This document shows positions 33,826 to 43,031 of a stretch of DNA of 63,728 nt, piece by piece. Numbering within the stretch: position 1 is the first letter of the stretch; each line of letters opens with the position of its first letter. The position numbers and the translations under genes were made by a program. The notes below the pieces were generated by a model. It searched no databases. It was not told the DNA's origin and saw only the letters and a program-made list of their open reading frames with translations. This DNA is from an uncultured Pseudomonadota bacterium (GTDB lineage: Bacteria; Myxococcota_A; UBA796; JAFGLY01): positions 1 through 63,728 of the forward strand of contig CALDOK010000281.1 in assembly GCA_937912125.1 (NCBI GenBank), written 5' to 3'.

Positions 33826-35157
33826 CTAGCGACCCTGCAGGGCCTGGACGCCCCCGCTGATGTTCACGTCGAAGGGCTTGGGGTCCCGCAGGCGCTTGGA
33901 CGAGGGCGGCAGGAACTCGACGCCAGCCGCGCGCAGCCCCCGGGCCACCACCAGGGGGGCCGGTGCCCCCACCCGCACACCCTGATCCACGACGTGGTGG
34001 AGCAGCGCCACGCCTCCGACCCTGGCCAGGCGCTCCGCCTCGTGCTCGAGGCAGACGACGTCGCGGTGTGGATAACGGATGACCTGCTTGCGGCCCGGAT
34101 ACACCGAGGCGGTCGGGGCGTTCATCGGTTCCATGCGCACGCCGCGGGTCATCTCGGCGATGCGGAACACAAAGCGCGCCCCCAGCTCGTCGATGCCGCG
34201 GACCAGGGCGGTGCCGACCGCGTACTTGTCGATGGGCAGCTCCGCCTTGACCAGCTGGGCGATGCGCAGCTCGTCGAGCCCGCCAGACGCCAGGATGCTG
34301 ACCTTGCCCATGCCGTTGGCGTCCAAGGCCTGACGGCACAGGCGCGCCCGCTGCTCGAGGTTTCGTTCCCCCAGGGTGAGCGTGGCCGGCATCTCCCGAG
34401 CGTCCCGGTAGCGCGCGACGGCCTTGCGCGGATCTTCGTCGCCGATGGCCAGCTGCAGGCCGTCGGGGAAGTGTACCCGCATGGCCTCGAGGGCCCGATG
34501 CTCCTCGCGATACACCGCCAGGAACGTTCCAGACAGCGCGCCGATGGGCTGGATGGCGTGGGTGCCCGCCGCCTGCACGTTGCTGGTGTTGGTGATACCG
34601 CCGATGTACGCGGCGCGAGCCGCGGCGCGGGCAGCCTCTGGGCAAGACCAGCGCCGAGCGCTGAAGTCGAACACCTCGTGGCCGCCGGCGGCTTCCACCA
34701 GGCGCGCGGCCCGGGTGGCTACGGAGCTGCCGAAGGCGATGCGCTGGATGAGGGCGGACTCCATCAGCGCGCACTGGCCCAGGGGCGCGGTGATGCGCAG
34801 GATGGGCTCGTTGGCGAAGACCGGGGTGCCCTCGGGCAAAGCCCAGATGTCCCCGTGGAAGCGCATGTGGCGCAGGGAGTCGAAGAAGATCTCGGAGACG
34901 CGGGAGAACTCGGGCAGCCCCTGCAAGAAGTCGATGGTCTCGTCGTCGATGCTCGCGTCGAGCACCGCGGTGACCGCCTCTTCGATGCCCGCGCAGATGG
35001 CGTAGCCCACGTGAGGCGGTAGCTCGCGCAGGTAGAGGTCGAAGGTCGCCTCGCCCCACAACCCATCGGCGTGGTAGACGGCAGCTGTCACCAGCTGGTA
35101 CAGCTCGGTGAGGCTCTCCCTTCGCTGCGCTTCGTTCGTGCTCGGTGGTCCTGACAT
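33826..35157 (-). CDS. nicotinate phosphoribosyltransferase-like protein, altered active-site motifs
   Basis: 443 residues, matching type II nicotinate phosphoribosyltransferase in length and order: TELYQLVTAAVYH, FDLYLRELP, ALPEGTPVFANEPILRI, ARRWSCPEAARAAARAAYIGGITNTSN, the LDANGMGKVSILASGGLDE barrel strand and YAVGTALV. The family makes nicotinate mononucleotide from nicotinate and PRPP in NAD salvage. Three usual motifs differ: GTxAHS, holding the autophosphorylated His, appears as GALSGT; LDSGDL as LGERNL; RRAHGP as RRWSCP. It may be a noncanonical enzyme or a diverged paralogue, so no symbol is given. ATG 35157 overlaps the start codon of the divergent methyltransferase. Confidence 0.8.
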   Translation of the reverse strand: MSGPPSTNEAQRRESLTELYQLVTAAVYHADGLWGEATFDLYLRELPPHVGYAICAGIEEAVTAVLDASIDDETIDFLQGLPEFSRVSEIFFDSLRHMRFHGDIWALPEGTPVFANEPILRITAPLGQCALMESALIQRIAFGSSVATRAARLVEAAGGHEVFDFSARRWSCPEAARAAARAAYIGGITNTSNVQAAGTHAIQPIGALSGTFLAVYREEHRALEAMRVHFPDGLQLAIGDEDPRKAVARYRDAREMPATLTLGERNLEQRARLCRQALDANGMGKVSILASGGLDELRIAQLVKAELPIDKYAVGTALVRGIDELGARFVFRIAEMTRGVRMEPMNAPTASVYPGRKQVIRYPHRDVVCLEHEAERLARVGGVALLHHVVDQGVRVGAPAPLVVARGLRAAGVEFLPPSSKRLRDPKPFDVNISGGVQALQGR

Positions 35158-36403
35158 GGCCCGTTCCCATCCTGCTGGAGGCAAGCGGTCCCCACCTACC
35201 ACGGTGGTGGTGGACAATCACTCTGCCGGCTGGCTCTCCAAGGGCTTTCCCTGGGTCTATCCCAAGGAACTCGCCCGTCCGGTCCGCAGCCTGCAGCCTG
35301 GGAACACGGTCCAGCTGCAGGGCCTCGATGGTCGGGCGCTGGGCGCCGGGCTGTGGGACGATGGCTGGTTGGCGGTGCGCCGCTTCCGCGAAGATCCGGG
35401 CCCACTGGACGCGGCCCTGTTCCACACGCTGCTCCAGGCCGCCGCCAGCCGACGCCGGGGCATGATCCCCACCAAGACCGACGCCTGGCGCCTCGCCCAC
35501 GCAGAGAACGACGATCTGCCCGGCGTGCGGGTGGACGCCTGGGGCGACGATCTGCACATCACCCTCGACTCGCCGGGCCTGCGTTCCCTCCTGCCCCCCC
35601 TCACCCAGGCGCTCATCGAGCTCTATGATCCGGCCCGCGTCACCCTGGGCTGGCGCTGCGACCCCCGGGACAAGCAGCGCACGGAGCTCCCCAGCAGCCT
35701 GCTGCACCGGCGCCCGGACGCCTCGGACGCGTCCCCCGAGACCCACCAGCGCGTGGTCCACGAGCGCGGTATGGCGTTCCAGGTGTTCCCCGCAGGGGGC
35801 AGCGACGCGGGCATGTTCTGCGACATGCGCAGCAACCGCGCGCTGCTGGACGAGTTCTGGTCCGAGCGCAGCGTGCTCAACCTCTTCGCCTACACGGGCG
35901 CCTTCTCGGTCTTCGCCGCCGCGCGCGGGGCCCGCCGAGTGGTCACTGCGGACCTGGCGGCCACGGCGATCAGGCGCGCCCAGGACAACTTCGCGCTCAA
36001 CGGCCTAGAGCCCGATCGCTGGGAGTTCGAGCGTGCGGACAGCTTCAAGCTGCTGGACCGCTACCGCCGTCGCGGGGAGCGCTTCGACCTCGTCCTGGCC
36101 GATCCGCCGCCCTTCTCCCACGGCCCCGGGGGCACCTTCTCCATCGGCAAGGACCTCGGACGTCTCTCCACCGCCTGCCTGCGGATCGTCGAACCCGGTG
36201 GCCTGTTCGTGCTGGCCTGCAACCAGGGCACAGTGGCTCCGCGCGCCTTCCACGGCGCGGTGGAGCAGGCCGCGCGCAAGGCCGGTCGCCGGCTGCACCT
36301 TGTGCTGGACGGCACCCAACCCCCAGACTTCCCCGCCGCTGTCCACTTCCCCGAGGGGCGCTACCTCAAGCTGGGAGTCTGGTCGGTGTGGGGCAGCCCG
36401 TGA
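35156..36403 (+). CDS. RlmI-like class I SAM-dependent rRNA methyltransferase
   Basis: 415 residues with an N-terminal PUA-like domain (WLSKGFPWVYPKELARPV, VQLQGLDGRALGAGLWDDGWLAVRRF), an EEHEHY-like middle region and a Rossmann methyltransferase. SAM motif I is VLNLFAYTGAFSVFAAARGARRVVTAD; the catalytic FDLVLADPPPFS matches the NPP/DPP motif of RlmI-type rRNA cytosine-C5 methyltransferases, and FVLACNQG follows. ATG 35156 shares CATG (35155-35158) with the divergent start of the phosphoribosyltransferase gene. A GTG at 35204, just before the PUA fold, is an alternative. The next gene starts within its stop (GTGA). Confidence 0.9.
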   Translation: MARSHPAGGKRSPPTTVVVDNHSAGWLSKGFPWVYPKELARPVRSLQPGNTVQLQGLDGRALGAGLWDDGWLAVRRFREDPGPLDAALFHTLLQAAASRRRGMIPTKTDAWRLAHAENDDLPGVRVDAWGDDLHITLDSPGLRSLLPPLTQALIELYDPARVTLGWRCDPRDKQRTELPSSLLHRRPDASDASPETHQRVVHERGMAFQVFPAGGSDAGMFCDMRSNRALLDEFWSERSVLNLFAYTGAFSVFAAARGARRVVTADLAATAIRRAQDNFALNGLEPDRWEFERADSFKLLDRYRRRGERFDLVLADPPPFSHGPGGTFSIGKDLGRLSTACLRIVEPGGLFVLACNQGTVAPRAFHGAVEQAARKAGRRLHLVLDGTQPPDFPAAVHFPEGRYLKLGVWSVWGSP

Positions 36404-37383
36404 GCGGCCGGGCGCCCACGCGCACACACCGTCACAGCATCAACCCGCCGGGGCTGCCCTGGGCACTGCCGGTGATCACCGTCGAGTCCTCCACGGACGG
36501 CCCCAGGGCGGCGATCTGCGCAAACCTCCACGGCGACGAGTGCATCGGCATCGGCGTGGTGCATGCCCTGGTGGAGTCCCTTCCCAGCGCGCTGCTGCGG
36601 GGATCCGTCCGGCTCTACCCCAGCCTCAACCCCGAGGGCCTGCGTGCCGGGGCCCGGCGGATGCCCGGCGAGAGCGTCGACCTGAACCGGGCCTTCCCTG
36701 GAGACGCCAGAGGATCCAGCGCGGATCGCGCTGCCCACGCCGTCTGGCACGATCTGCTCGGCTTCGGCCCGGAGCTCGTGCTCGATCTGCACGCCGACAG
36801 CTCCGCCAGCATCCCCTACGCCATCCTGGACCGCCTGATCACCGCCCGCGATCCCGAACGGCAGCGCCGGCTCACGCGGCTCGAGCGGCTGGCCAGGGCG
36901 TCGGGCTTGACCCTGGTGTGGGACTACCCCGACGCACTGTATCGGCGCTTCCACCTTGATCGTTCCCTCGCCGGCGCGCTGCTGAACCACGGACGGATCG
37001 AAGCCTTCACCCTCGAGCTCGGTCCGCGACGCCTGATCGCGCCCGATGCTGTAGAGGCGGGTGTAGACGCGGTGCTGGGCGTGCTCGGGAGTATCGGGCT
37101 GATGGCCTCGGCCGGCACCGAGCACCCCAGCCGGGTCGCTGGGGGGCCGTGGCGCCGCGACAGCGGTCCTACGCCCCGCAAGGCGGGGGTGCTGCGCCCG
37201 CACCACTCACCCGGCACCCTGCTGGAGCCAGGCCAGCTGCTCGCGTCCATCCACGGCCTGGACGGAGGTCTGCGCGAGCGCCTGGTGGTGCCCACGCGCT
37301 CGCTGGTCCTCAGCCTGTCCGAGCAAGCGTGGATCGCACCCGGTGCGAGCGTGACGACCCTGGCTGTTCCCGACAGCCCCTGA
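36400..37383 (+). CDS. AstE/AspA-like zinc hydrolase (succinylglutamate desuccinylase/aspartoacylase family)
   Basis: 327 residues. The zinc site is recognisable: NLHGDECIG supplies His and Glu, and DLHAD supplies the third ligand His; SLNPEGLRAGARRMPGESVDLNRAFPG is the conserved substrate segment of M14-like acylases. These enzymes remove acyl groups from N-acyl amino acids, but a substrate cannot be named. GTG 36400 overlaps the methyltransferase stop as GTGA, so they are coupled. Its TGA abuts the TGA of the convergent lipoprotein gene, the two stops forming TGATCA at 37381-37386. Confidence 0.87.
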   Translation: MSGRAPTRTHRHSINPPGLPWALPVITVESSTDGPRAAICANLHGDECIGIGVVHALVESLPSALLRGSVRLYPSLNPEGLRAGARRMPGESVDLNRAFPGDARGSSADRAAHAVWHDLLGFGPELVLDLHADSSASIPYAILDRLITARDPERQRRLTRLERLARASGLTLVWDYPDALYRRFHLDRSLAGALLNHGRIEAFTLELGPRRLIAPDAVEAGVDAVLGVLGSIGLMASAGTEHPSRVAGGPWRRDSGPTPRKAGVLRPHHSPGTLLEPGQLLASIHGLDGGLRERLVVPTRSLVLSLSEQAWIAPGASVTTLAVPDSP

Positions 37384-38163
37384 TCAGGGCAGCGCGGAGC
37401 CCACCATGGTGCCCCAGAAGGTCAGCTCGCCGTCGGCGCTGCTGTGGTCAGCGTCGAAGGCGATGTCCACCATGCTGTCGGTGGCGGTGCCCTCGTAGGG
37501 GTTCTCGTAGCGGGTGCCGTGGTCGTCGAAGAAAAACAGGGTGCCCTGGATGGTGTCGCCGGTGCGCTGCCCGTCGATGTCGAAGTCCACGTCCCAGTCC
37601 ACCATGCCCCAGAACAGCTCCACGCTGCAGTGGCCGGAGCCGCTGACGGCGTGGTGCTCGTCGGTGACCAGCTCGAAGACGCCGTCGCAGGGGCCCTCGT
37701 CGTCCAGGTCGTACTCGTTGCTGTAGAGGTAGATCCTGGAGCGAAGGTCGCCGCGGTAGGTGAGCGGGTCGTAGAGCTCTTCGACCGTGACCGAGACGGA
37801 GTCGGTCAGGTCTCGGCTGCCGATGGTGACGGTCACCTCGAGGGCGTAGCTGCCCAAGGGCAGATCGGTGACGCTTCCCGCAGCCTGGTCGTAGGTCCAG
37901 CCCTGAGCACTCCACTCCACCGCGTCGGGCACGATGGCGTCGCCCGTCTCTTCGTTGGTGATGGAGACCTCGAGGCTCACCGCGTCACCCTGCGCGAAGG
38001 TCTCGCCAGGCCCCGGCGAGACGATGGCGATCACGGCGTGGGCGGCCGTCTGGTCCGGGGTCCCGGTGTCGTCCTTGGGGTCGGTGTCGTCCTTGTCACC
38101 ACAGCCGCCAGCGAGCAGCAGGCAAGCTGTCAGCAGCAGCGTCGTGGGGTGCGTGTAGGCCAT
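37384..38163 (-). CDS. putative lipoprotein, unknown function
   Basis: 259 residues. A clear lipoprotein signal (TTLLLTACLLLAGGC) ends at Cys21, followed by an Asp/Thr-rich linker (GDKDDTDPKDDTGTPD). The rest looks all-beta: an Ig-like segment (AVIAIVSPGPGETFAQGDAVSLEVSI; GSYALEVTVTIG) then a domain with FFFDDHGTRYENPYEGTATD and a Cys pair (GPCDGVF, GHCSVELF). Probably an outer-membrane-anchored exported protein; no family recognised. GGAGG lies 7 nt before ATG 38163. The acidic Thr-rich linker after the lipid anchor is a common style in myxobacterial lipoproteins (inference). Confidence 0.75.
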   Translation of the reverse strand: MAYTHPTTLLLTACLLLAGGCGDKDDTDPKDDTGTPDQTAAHAVIAIVSPGPGETFAQGDAVSLEVSITNEETGDAIVPDAVEWSAQGWTYDQAAGSVTDLPLGSYALEVTVTIGSRDLTDSVSVTVEELYDPLTYRGDLRSRIYLYSNEYDLDDEGPCDGVFELVTDEHHAVSGSGHCSVELFWGMVDWDVDFDIDGQRTGDTIQGTLFFFDDHGTRYENPYEGTATDSMVDIAFDADHSSADGELTFWGTMVGSALP

Positions 38164-38252
38164 GGGTTCCTCCGTTCGGGTGGGTCGAAGGATACCACGA
38201 GCGCGGCACCGAGTGGAGCACGCCACAGCTCGAGCCCGCCCTGCGCAGAAGA

Positions 38253-39395
38253 TCAGGCCCGAGGCGCGCCGTCGCCCAGCAGGAAGGCCAGCACCAGCAG
38301 CAGGCCGCGGGCGAAGACCCCGGGATCGAGGAGGCCGCGGTCGGCCGGCGCGGCGCCCAGCTCCACCACGGCGATGGGGCGGCGTCCGCTGGCAGGCGTG
38401 GGGGGCTCTTCGACACGCTGGTGGCCCCAGGGCGTGCGACCGTCCCCCGGAGGGATCGCGCCAGGTTCCAGGCGCGCCAGCACGCAGTAGGGCGTGCTGC
38501 GCCGGATCTCGGTGTCCAGAGCGCTCTGGGTGAAGTGCTCACCGAGCCAGGCCGCGCGCTCTTCCACAGCCAGCCCCGCCGGAGGATCGCGCACGACTCC
38601 GCCCATGGGGCAGCCGTCGAGCAGGACCGCCACCACGCGGTCGCGCAGCACAGGGTCGCAGCGCAGGGCCTCGAGGGCGAGGGGGCCGGCATCGCCCAGG
38701 ACCAGCAACACCAGGCGATCGGCGGGGGTCTTCACCAGCTCGCGCAGCCGGACCGCGAGGGCCTCGCCCTGGGATGGGCTGGGCTCGCAGCCCTGGGTGG
38801 ACAACAGCACCGAGGAGGCGTGAGCGGCGAGGGCACCACGGAGGGCACCCGCCGCCTCCAGGGCGTCCTGCGCGGCCATCACCACCAGGTGGTGGTGTTC
38901 GAAGCGCCGCCCGATGGCAGCCTGGACCGGCTCGGCCCAGCGCGCCAGGGCTTCCCAGTCGCAGCCGTGCCCGAGCCAGCGCCCTGGATCGTAGTCGTCT
39001 CCCAGCGCGTGAGGGTCGTCCAGCAGCGCCGACCTGGCGCTGTCGTCGGCGAAGAACCGCTCGAAGCGCGCCGAACCGGGCTCGAGCCCGCGCAGCGCCT
39101 CGACCAAGGCGCGCTCGCTGGGATGAGAGGGCACCGGGATCTCGTAGCCGGCGGGATCGTCGAGCTTTGCCCAGCCCTGCCGGCCAGCCGGGTTGTAGAG
39201 CAGGGCGGCCGTCACGCGCTCGGTCCACACGGCGACCGCGTCATCGCCTTCTTCGGCCTGACCCCAGAGCAAGGCCGACTGGCACACGGAGAAGAGCCTG
39301 CCCGCATCGAGAGCCGGGGGCTTGGGCCGCCCGAGCACCGCCGCGATCAGGCCCAGGATCAGGGCGACCAGGAACAGGGTGAGGTTCACGACCAT
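38253..39395 (-). CDS. membrane-anchored protein, unknown function
   Basis: 380 residues. An N-terminal hydrophobic helix (LTLFLVALILGLIAAVLG) probably anchors the protein. A soluble Ala/Arg-rich region follows with alternating strand-helix segments (HHLVVMAAQDALEAA; DRLVLLVLGDAGPLALEALRCDP; DRVVAVLLDGCPMGG; RRPIAVVELGAAPADRG) suggesting a Rossmann-like alpha/beta fold, and a hydrophobic stretch near the C-terminus (GVFARGLLLVLAFLLG). No catalytic motif is evident. GGGAG precedes ATG 39395. Divergent from the O-antigen ligase-like gene, to which it may be functionally tied. Confidence 0.65.
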   Translation of the reverse strand: MVVNLTLFLVALILGLIAAVLGRPKPPALDAGRLFSVCQSALLWGQAEEGDDAVAVWTERVTAALLYNPAGRQGWAKLDDPAGYEIPVPSHPSERALVEALRGLEPGSARFERFFADDSARSALLDDPHALGDDYDPGRWLGHGCDWEALARWAEPVQAAIGRRFEHHHLVVMAAQDALEAAGALRGALAAHASSVLLSTQGCEPSPSQGEALAVRLRELVKTPADRLVLLVLGDAGPLALEALRCDPVLRDRVVAVLLDGCPMGGVVRDPPAGLAVEERAAWLGEHFTQSALDTEIRRSTPYCVLARLEPGAIPPGDGRTPWGHQRVEEPPTPASGRRPIAVVELGAAPADRGLLDPGVFARGLLLVLAFLLGDGAPRA

Positions 39396-39575
39396 GGGGA
39401 CTCCCAGAGGCGGCACTCCTGTAACGGACCGCCCCCCTGCGAGCGCGCCCTTGGCCGCGGGAAGGGGCGCCGGATAACCTCCGCCAGCCCACACCCTCGA
39501 CGGTCCTCGATCATCACCTCCATCCTCACACGCATCCAACGCCTGCTGCCCGGAGAGGGGCCGAGCAAGCTGTGG

Positions 39576-41024
39576 GTGATCGTGTTCATCGGCCTGGCGC
39601 AGCTGGGGCTCGCGGGGCTGCTGGCCTTCGACTGGCGCCTGGCCGCGGGCGCCATCGTCGGGGTGGCCGTGGTCGCCCTGGTGCTCGACCGGCCGGTGCT
39701 GGGCGTCGGCCTGTTGATCATGGCCCGGCTGATGGACACCTCGTCCATGGCCTTCATCCGCATCGGGCGCACCGCCATCGGCAGCTTCGAGCTCTTCCTG
39801 CTCATGGCCTTGGTGGCCATGGTCATCTACGTGGTACGGCAGAAGGTGAAGCTGCTGATCTCGTGGCCATGGCTCACTCCCCTGCTGACCTTCATGGGCT
39901 TCCAGGTGATCACCTTGGCCTGGTCCATGGACCGCGGAGACGGCATCTCCGAGATCATCAGCCTCATGGTGGTGCTGGCCAACGCGGTGCTGATCATGAG
40001 CTTCGTGCGCACGATCAACCACTTCATGTTGCTGATCTACGCCTGGATTCTGGCCTGCGTGCTCATCGGGCTGTACTCCCTGGGCGCCGAAGCCATGGGC
40101 GTGAGCGACACCGGCCCCTGGCAGGCGGCCGCGGGCGGCGGGCGGGAGACCGGCCTTGGGCAGCAGCCCAACTGGTACGCCATGAACCTGATGTTCATCG
40201 TGCACACCTGCCTGGGGCTGGCCCTGGTCCAGAAGCGCGCGCTGCTGCGCTGGCTGTTCCTGGCTGCGGGGCTGTTCGTCTTCGTGAACATGCTGCGCTC
40301 CGGCTCCCGGGGTGCCATCTACAGCATCATGATCGGCGGAGGGCTGGCCGCCATGGCGCTGCCCATGTTCCGCAAGTGGTTCCTGCGTTTCTTGGCGATC
40401 GTCTTCGTGATCTTCGCCCTGGGCACCACCCTGGACTGGGGCTCCACCAGCCAGGCTGTCAACCGCATCTGGACCAACGTAGGCCACACCTGGAGCACCT
40501 ACCGGGCCCAGAACTGGGCGGTCTGCGTCGAGGTGTTCCTGGACACCTACGGCCGCGGGGCGGGCGCCGGCGGCTACATGTCCGTGCTCGAGAAGTACAA
40601 CTGGTTCATCTACAACTCGGACTACAACTACCCCCACGGCATCTTCTGGGGGTTGCTGTGCCACTACGGGGTCATCGGGCTGGCGTTGTTCGGCTGGCTG
40701 CTCACCACCGTGGGGCGCATGGTCAGGGACCTCGCTCGCTGGACGAAGGGCTCGGCCCTCGAGATCTTCGCCTGGACCATGCCGGCCTCCATGGTGGGCT
40801 ACCTGTCGTGGTCCTTTGTGGAGTTCGAGTTCAAGGAGAAGCCCTTCTGGGAGTTCCTCTCCCTGTACACCGCGCTGTACCTCATAGTGCGCTTCGCCCA
40901 CCAGAACGGCCACTCCCTGCCCCAGCTCAGCGGCGCGCTTCCCATCCCGTGGCGGCGTCGGGCGCGGCAGGCGGGCGCCGAGGGCGACACCGCGACCGAC
41001 ATCGAGCACACCGCCAAGTTCTAG
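39576..41024 (+). CDS. O-antigen ligase/polymerase-like membrane protein (Wzy/WaaL type)
   Basis: About 482 residues with 10-12 predicted transmembrane helices. The O-antigen ligase family signature is present: a long hydrophobic core, LRSGSRGAIYSI before a membrane helix (the RSxSRGA motif) and a large periplasmic loop (WSTYRAQNWAVCVEVFLDTYGRGAGAGGY...YPHGIFWGLLCHYGVIGLALF). Such proteins ligate or polymerise surface polysaccharides. The start is uncertain: no ATG precedes the first helix in this frame; GTG 39576 is used, but an upstream non-ATG start is possible since coding-like sequence (RIQRLLPGEGPSKLW) extends further. The 180 bp from 39396 to 39575 otherwise shows no gene. Confidence 0.88.
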   Translation: MIVFIGLAQLGLAGLLAFDWRLAAGAIVGVAVVALVLDRPVLGVGLLIMARLMDTSSMAFIRIGRTAIGSFELFLLMALVAMVIYVVRQKVKLLISWPWLTPLLTFMGFQVITLAWSMDRGDGISEIISLMVVLANAVLIMSFVRTINHFMLLIYAWILACVLIGLYSLGAEAMGVSDTGPWQAAAGGGRETGLGQQPNWYAMNLMFIVHTCLGLALVQKRALLRWLFLAAGLFVFVNMLRSGSRGAIYSIMIGGGLAAMALPMFRKWFLRFLAIVFVIFALGTTLDWGSTSQAVNRIWTNVGHTWSTYRAQNWAVCVEVFLDTYGRGAGAGGYMSVLEKYNWFIYNSDYNYPHGIFWGLLCHYGVIGLALFGWLLTTVGRMVRDLARWTKGSALEIFAWTMPASMVGYLSWSFVEFEFKEKPFWEFLSLYTALYLIVRFAHQNGHSLPQLSGALPIPWRRRARQAGAEGDTATDIEHTAKF

Positions 41025-41057
41025 GTCGGATATAAGGCCGACGGAGCACCCTGGTTC

Positions 41058-43031
41058 ATGGTCCCCTCGCTGTTGCTCATAGTCCCGGCCTCGATGGCCG
41101 CCGAGATCACCGTCGGCGCCACAGGCGACTACGCCACCATCGGCGAGGCGGTGGCGGTGGCCGGCTACTATGACACCATCACCGTGCAGCCCGGCTCCTA
41201 CACGGAGTCCTTCTGGCTCGGCAGCGGCGCCACCGTCCAGGCCGAGCAGGGCCTGGGTAGCGTCACCATCGACGGCAGCGGCGCCACCAGCAGGGTCATC
41301 TCCATCACCAGCGGCACGGTGCGCGGCGTGATCGTCGCCAACGCCGCCGAGGTGGGCTTCCTGGTGCAAGGCGACAACGCCGTCCTCGAGCAGAGCGCGG
41401 TCGTGGCGCCAGGCTCACAGGGCGTGTCGGTGATCGGGGCCAGCCCCACCATCACCGAGGTGGCGGTCTACGACGCCGGCACGGACGCCTTCTCGTTCTC
41501 CGGGGGCACGCCCAGCGCGCGGCGCTGCCTGGCGGTGGACCCGGCTGGTGTGGGCTTCTCCATCGCGACCGCGGGGGCCTACGACAACCTCGTGTCCATC
41601 GGCGCCACCGCTGGCTTCCAGGTCTCGGCCCCGGCGGAGCTACTCCACGTCGGCTCGCTGGACGGCTCCCTCGCTGGCCTGCTGGCGGAGTCCGGGCACA
41701 CGGTGACCAACGCCCTGATCGTCTCCAACCCCGTCTCGGCCGACTGCCAGGGCTTCGTGGTCGATCTCGGCTACTCGCTGCTCAACGACGCCTACAAGAG
41801 CCGGGACTGCCCCGCCATCGGCCTGCACGACAACCTGTACCCGCCCCCTGACCTCATGGCGTGGCGATCAGGACAGCGCCCGCCCCTGGTGGATCTGCGC
41901 CCCGCGACCGAGTCCCCCATGATCGACTCCGGCAGCGGTGTGGATCCCGACCACAGCGCGGCGGACATCGGGCCCTTCGGGGGCACCCACGGCGTCTGGA
42001 CCGACGCGGACGGTGACGGCTCCCCCATCCACTTCGACTGCGACGACCAGGACCCCAGCGCCAACCTGTACGCCCTCGAGATCCCGGACGGTGTGGACAA
42101 CGACTGCGACGGCGACATCGACGAGCAGGACCCCCAGGACGACACCGGCCTCGAGCCCCAAGGCGAGGATCTCGATGGCGACGGCTACACGGATCTCGAC
42201 GGAGACTGCGAGGACCACAACCTGGCCACCTACCCCGGCGCCCCCGAGCTGTTCGACGGCGCGGACAACGACTGCGACGGCAGCATCGACGAGGGTGCCT
42301 GGTACGTCGACGACGACGGCGACGGCGCCAGCGAGCTCGACGGCGACTGCGACGACCACGACGCCAGCCGCGCCCCCGGCCTGCCCGAGCAGGGCGAGGA
42401 CGGCATCGACCACGACTGTGACGGCGTGGCCGACGGGGTCGCGACCCTCGACGGCGACGGCGATGGCTGGACCATCGGCGCTGGAGACTGTGACGACTCA
42501 CGCCCCGGCGTACACCCCGAGGCATTCGACGGGCTCGACGGCGTCGACGGAGACTGCGACGGCGTGACCGATGACGACGGCCTGGCCTGGGATGGCGACC
42601 ACGACGGCGTCACCGTGGGCGAGCTGGACTGCGACGACGGCGACATCTCCATCTCCCCCACCAGCCCCGAGCGAGCCGATGACGGCATCGACCAGGACTG
42701 CGACGGCGTGGACCTGTACGACGTTGACGGCGACGGCCACGCCGCCCCCGCGGCAGGCGGCGGGGACTGCGACGATGAGCACGCCGAGGTCTACCCCGGC
42801 GCCGACGAGATCTGCGACGGCCTGGACAACGACTGCGACGACGACGTGGACGAGTTCTGCACCGACAGCGAGCTGGACGGTCCCCCCCGCGACCCCTGGG
42901 AGCCCGGCATCCACAGCGGCTGCAACTGCGCCAGCGCACCGGGGCAGCTCCCCCGGCCAGCCTGGCTCCTCATCCTCAGCTGCGGCCTGATCGCCACCAA
43001 GCGCCGCTCGGACCACGTCGATCATGCCTGA
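41058..43031 (+). CDS. exported beta-helix/MopE-repeat protein with MYXO-CTERM-like tail
   Basis: 657 residues. A short signal peptide (PSLLLIVPASMAAE) is followed by a right-handed beta-helix (about 20-300; GDYATIGEAVAVAGYYDTITVQPGSY, SVTIDGSG). Residues about 310-620 hold around seven MopE-type acidic repeats with DGDG and DCDD/NDCDG pairs, likely calcium or copper binding. The C-terminus has GCNCASAPG, a hydrophobic helix (AWLLILSCGLIAT) and a basic tail (KRRSDH), the Cys-helix-basic layout of MYXO-CTERM anchors, with GCNC where GCGC-like motifs are usual. It would be exported, possibly by the type II system, and anchored. It overlaps greB by 8 bp. Confidence 0.85.
   Translation: MVPSLLLIVPASMAAEITVGATGDYATIGEAVAVAGYYDTITVQPGSYTESFWLGSGATVQAEQGLGSVTIDGSGATSRVISITSGTVRGVIVANAAEVGFLVQGDNAVLEQSAVVAPGSQGVSVIGASPTITEVAVYDAGTDAFSFSGGTPSARRCLAVDPAGVGFSIATAGAYDNLVSIGATAGFQVSAPAELLHVGSLDGSLAGLLAESGHTVTNALIVSNPVSADCQGFVVDLGYSLLNDAYKSRDCPAIGLHDNLYPPPDLMAWRSGQRPPLVDLRPATESPMIDSGSGVDPDHSAADIGPFGGTHGVWTDADGDGSPIHFDCDDQDPSANLYALEIPDGVDNDCDGDIDEQDPQDDTGLEPQGEDLDGDGYTDLDGDCEDHNLATYPGAPELFDGADNDCDGSIDEGAWYVDDDGDGASELDGDCDDHDASRAPGLPEQGEDGIDHDCDGVADGVATLDGDGDGWTIGAGDCDDSRPGVHPEAFDGLDGVDGDCDGVTDDDGLAWDGDHDGVTVGELDCDDGDISISPTSPERADDGIDQDCDGVDLYDVDGDGHAAPAAGGGDCDDEHAEVYPGADEICDGLDNDCDDDVDEFCTDSELDGPPRDPWEPGIHSGCNCASAPGQLPRPAWLLILSCGLIATKRRSDHVDHA

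Noticed and set aside
33809..33827. Bidirectional terminator between CNB-2 and the phosphoribosyltransferase gene
   Set aside because: GCTTCCC-TTA-GGGAGCC pairs over only about five bases and has no T-run.
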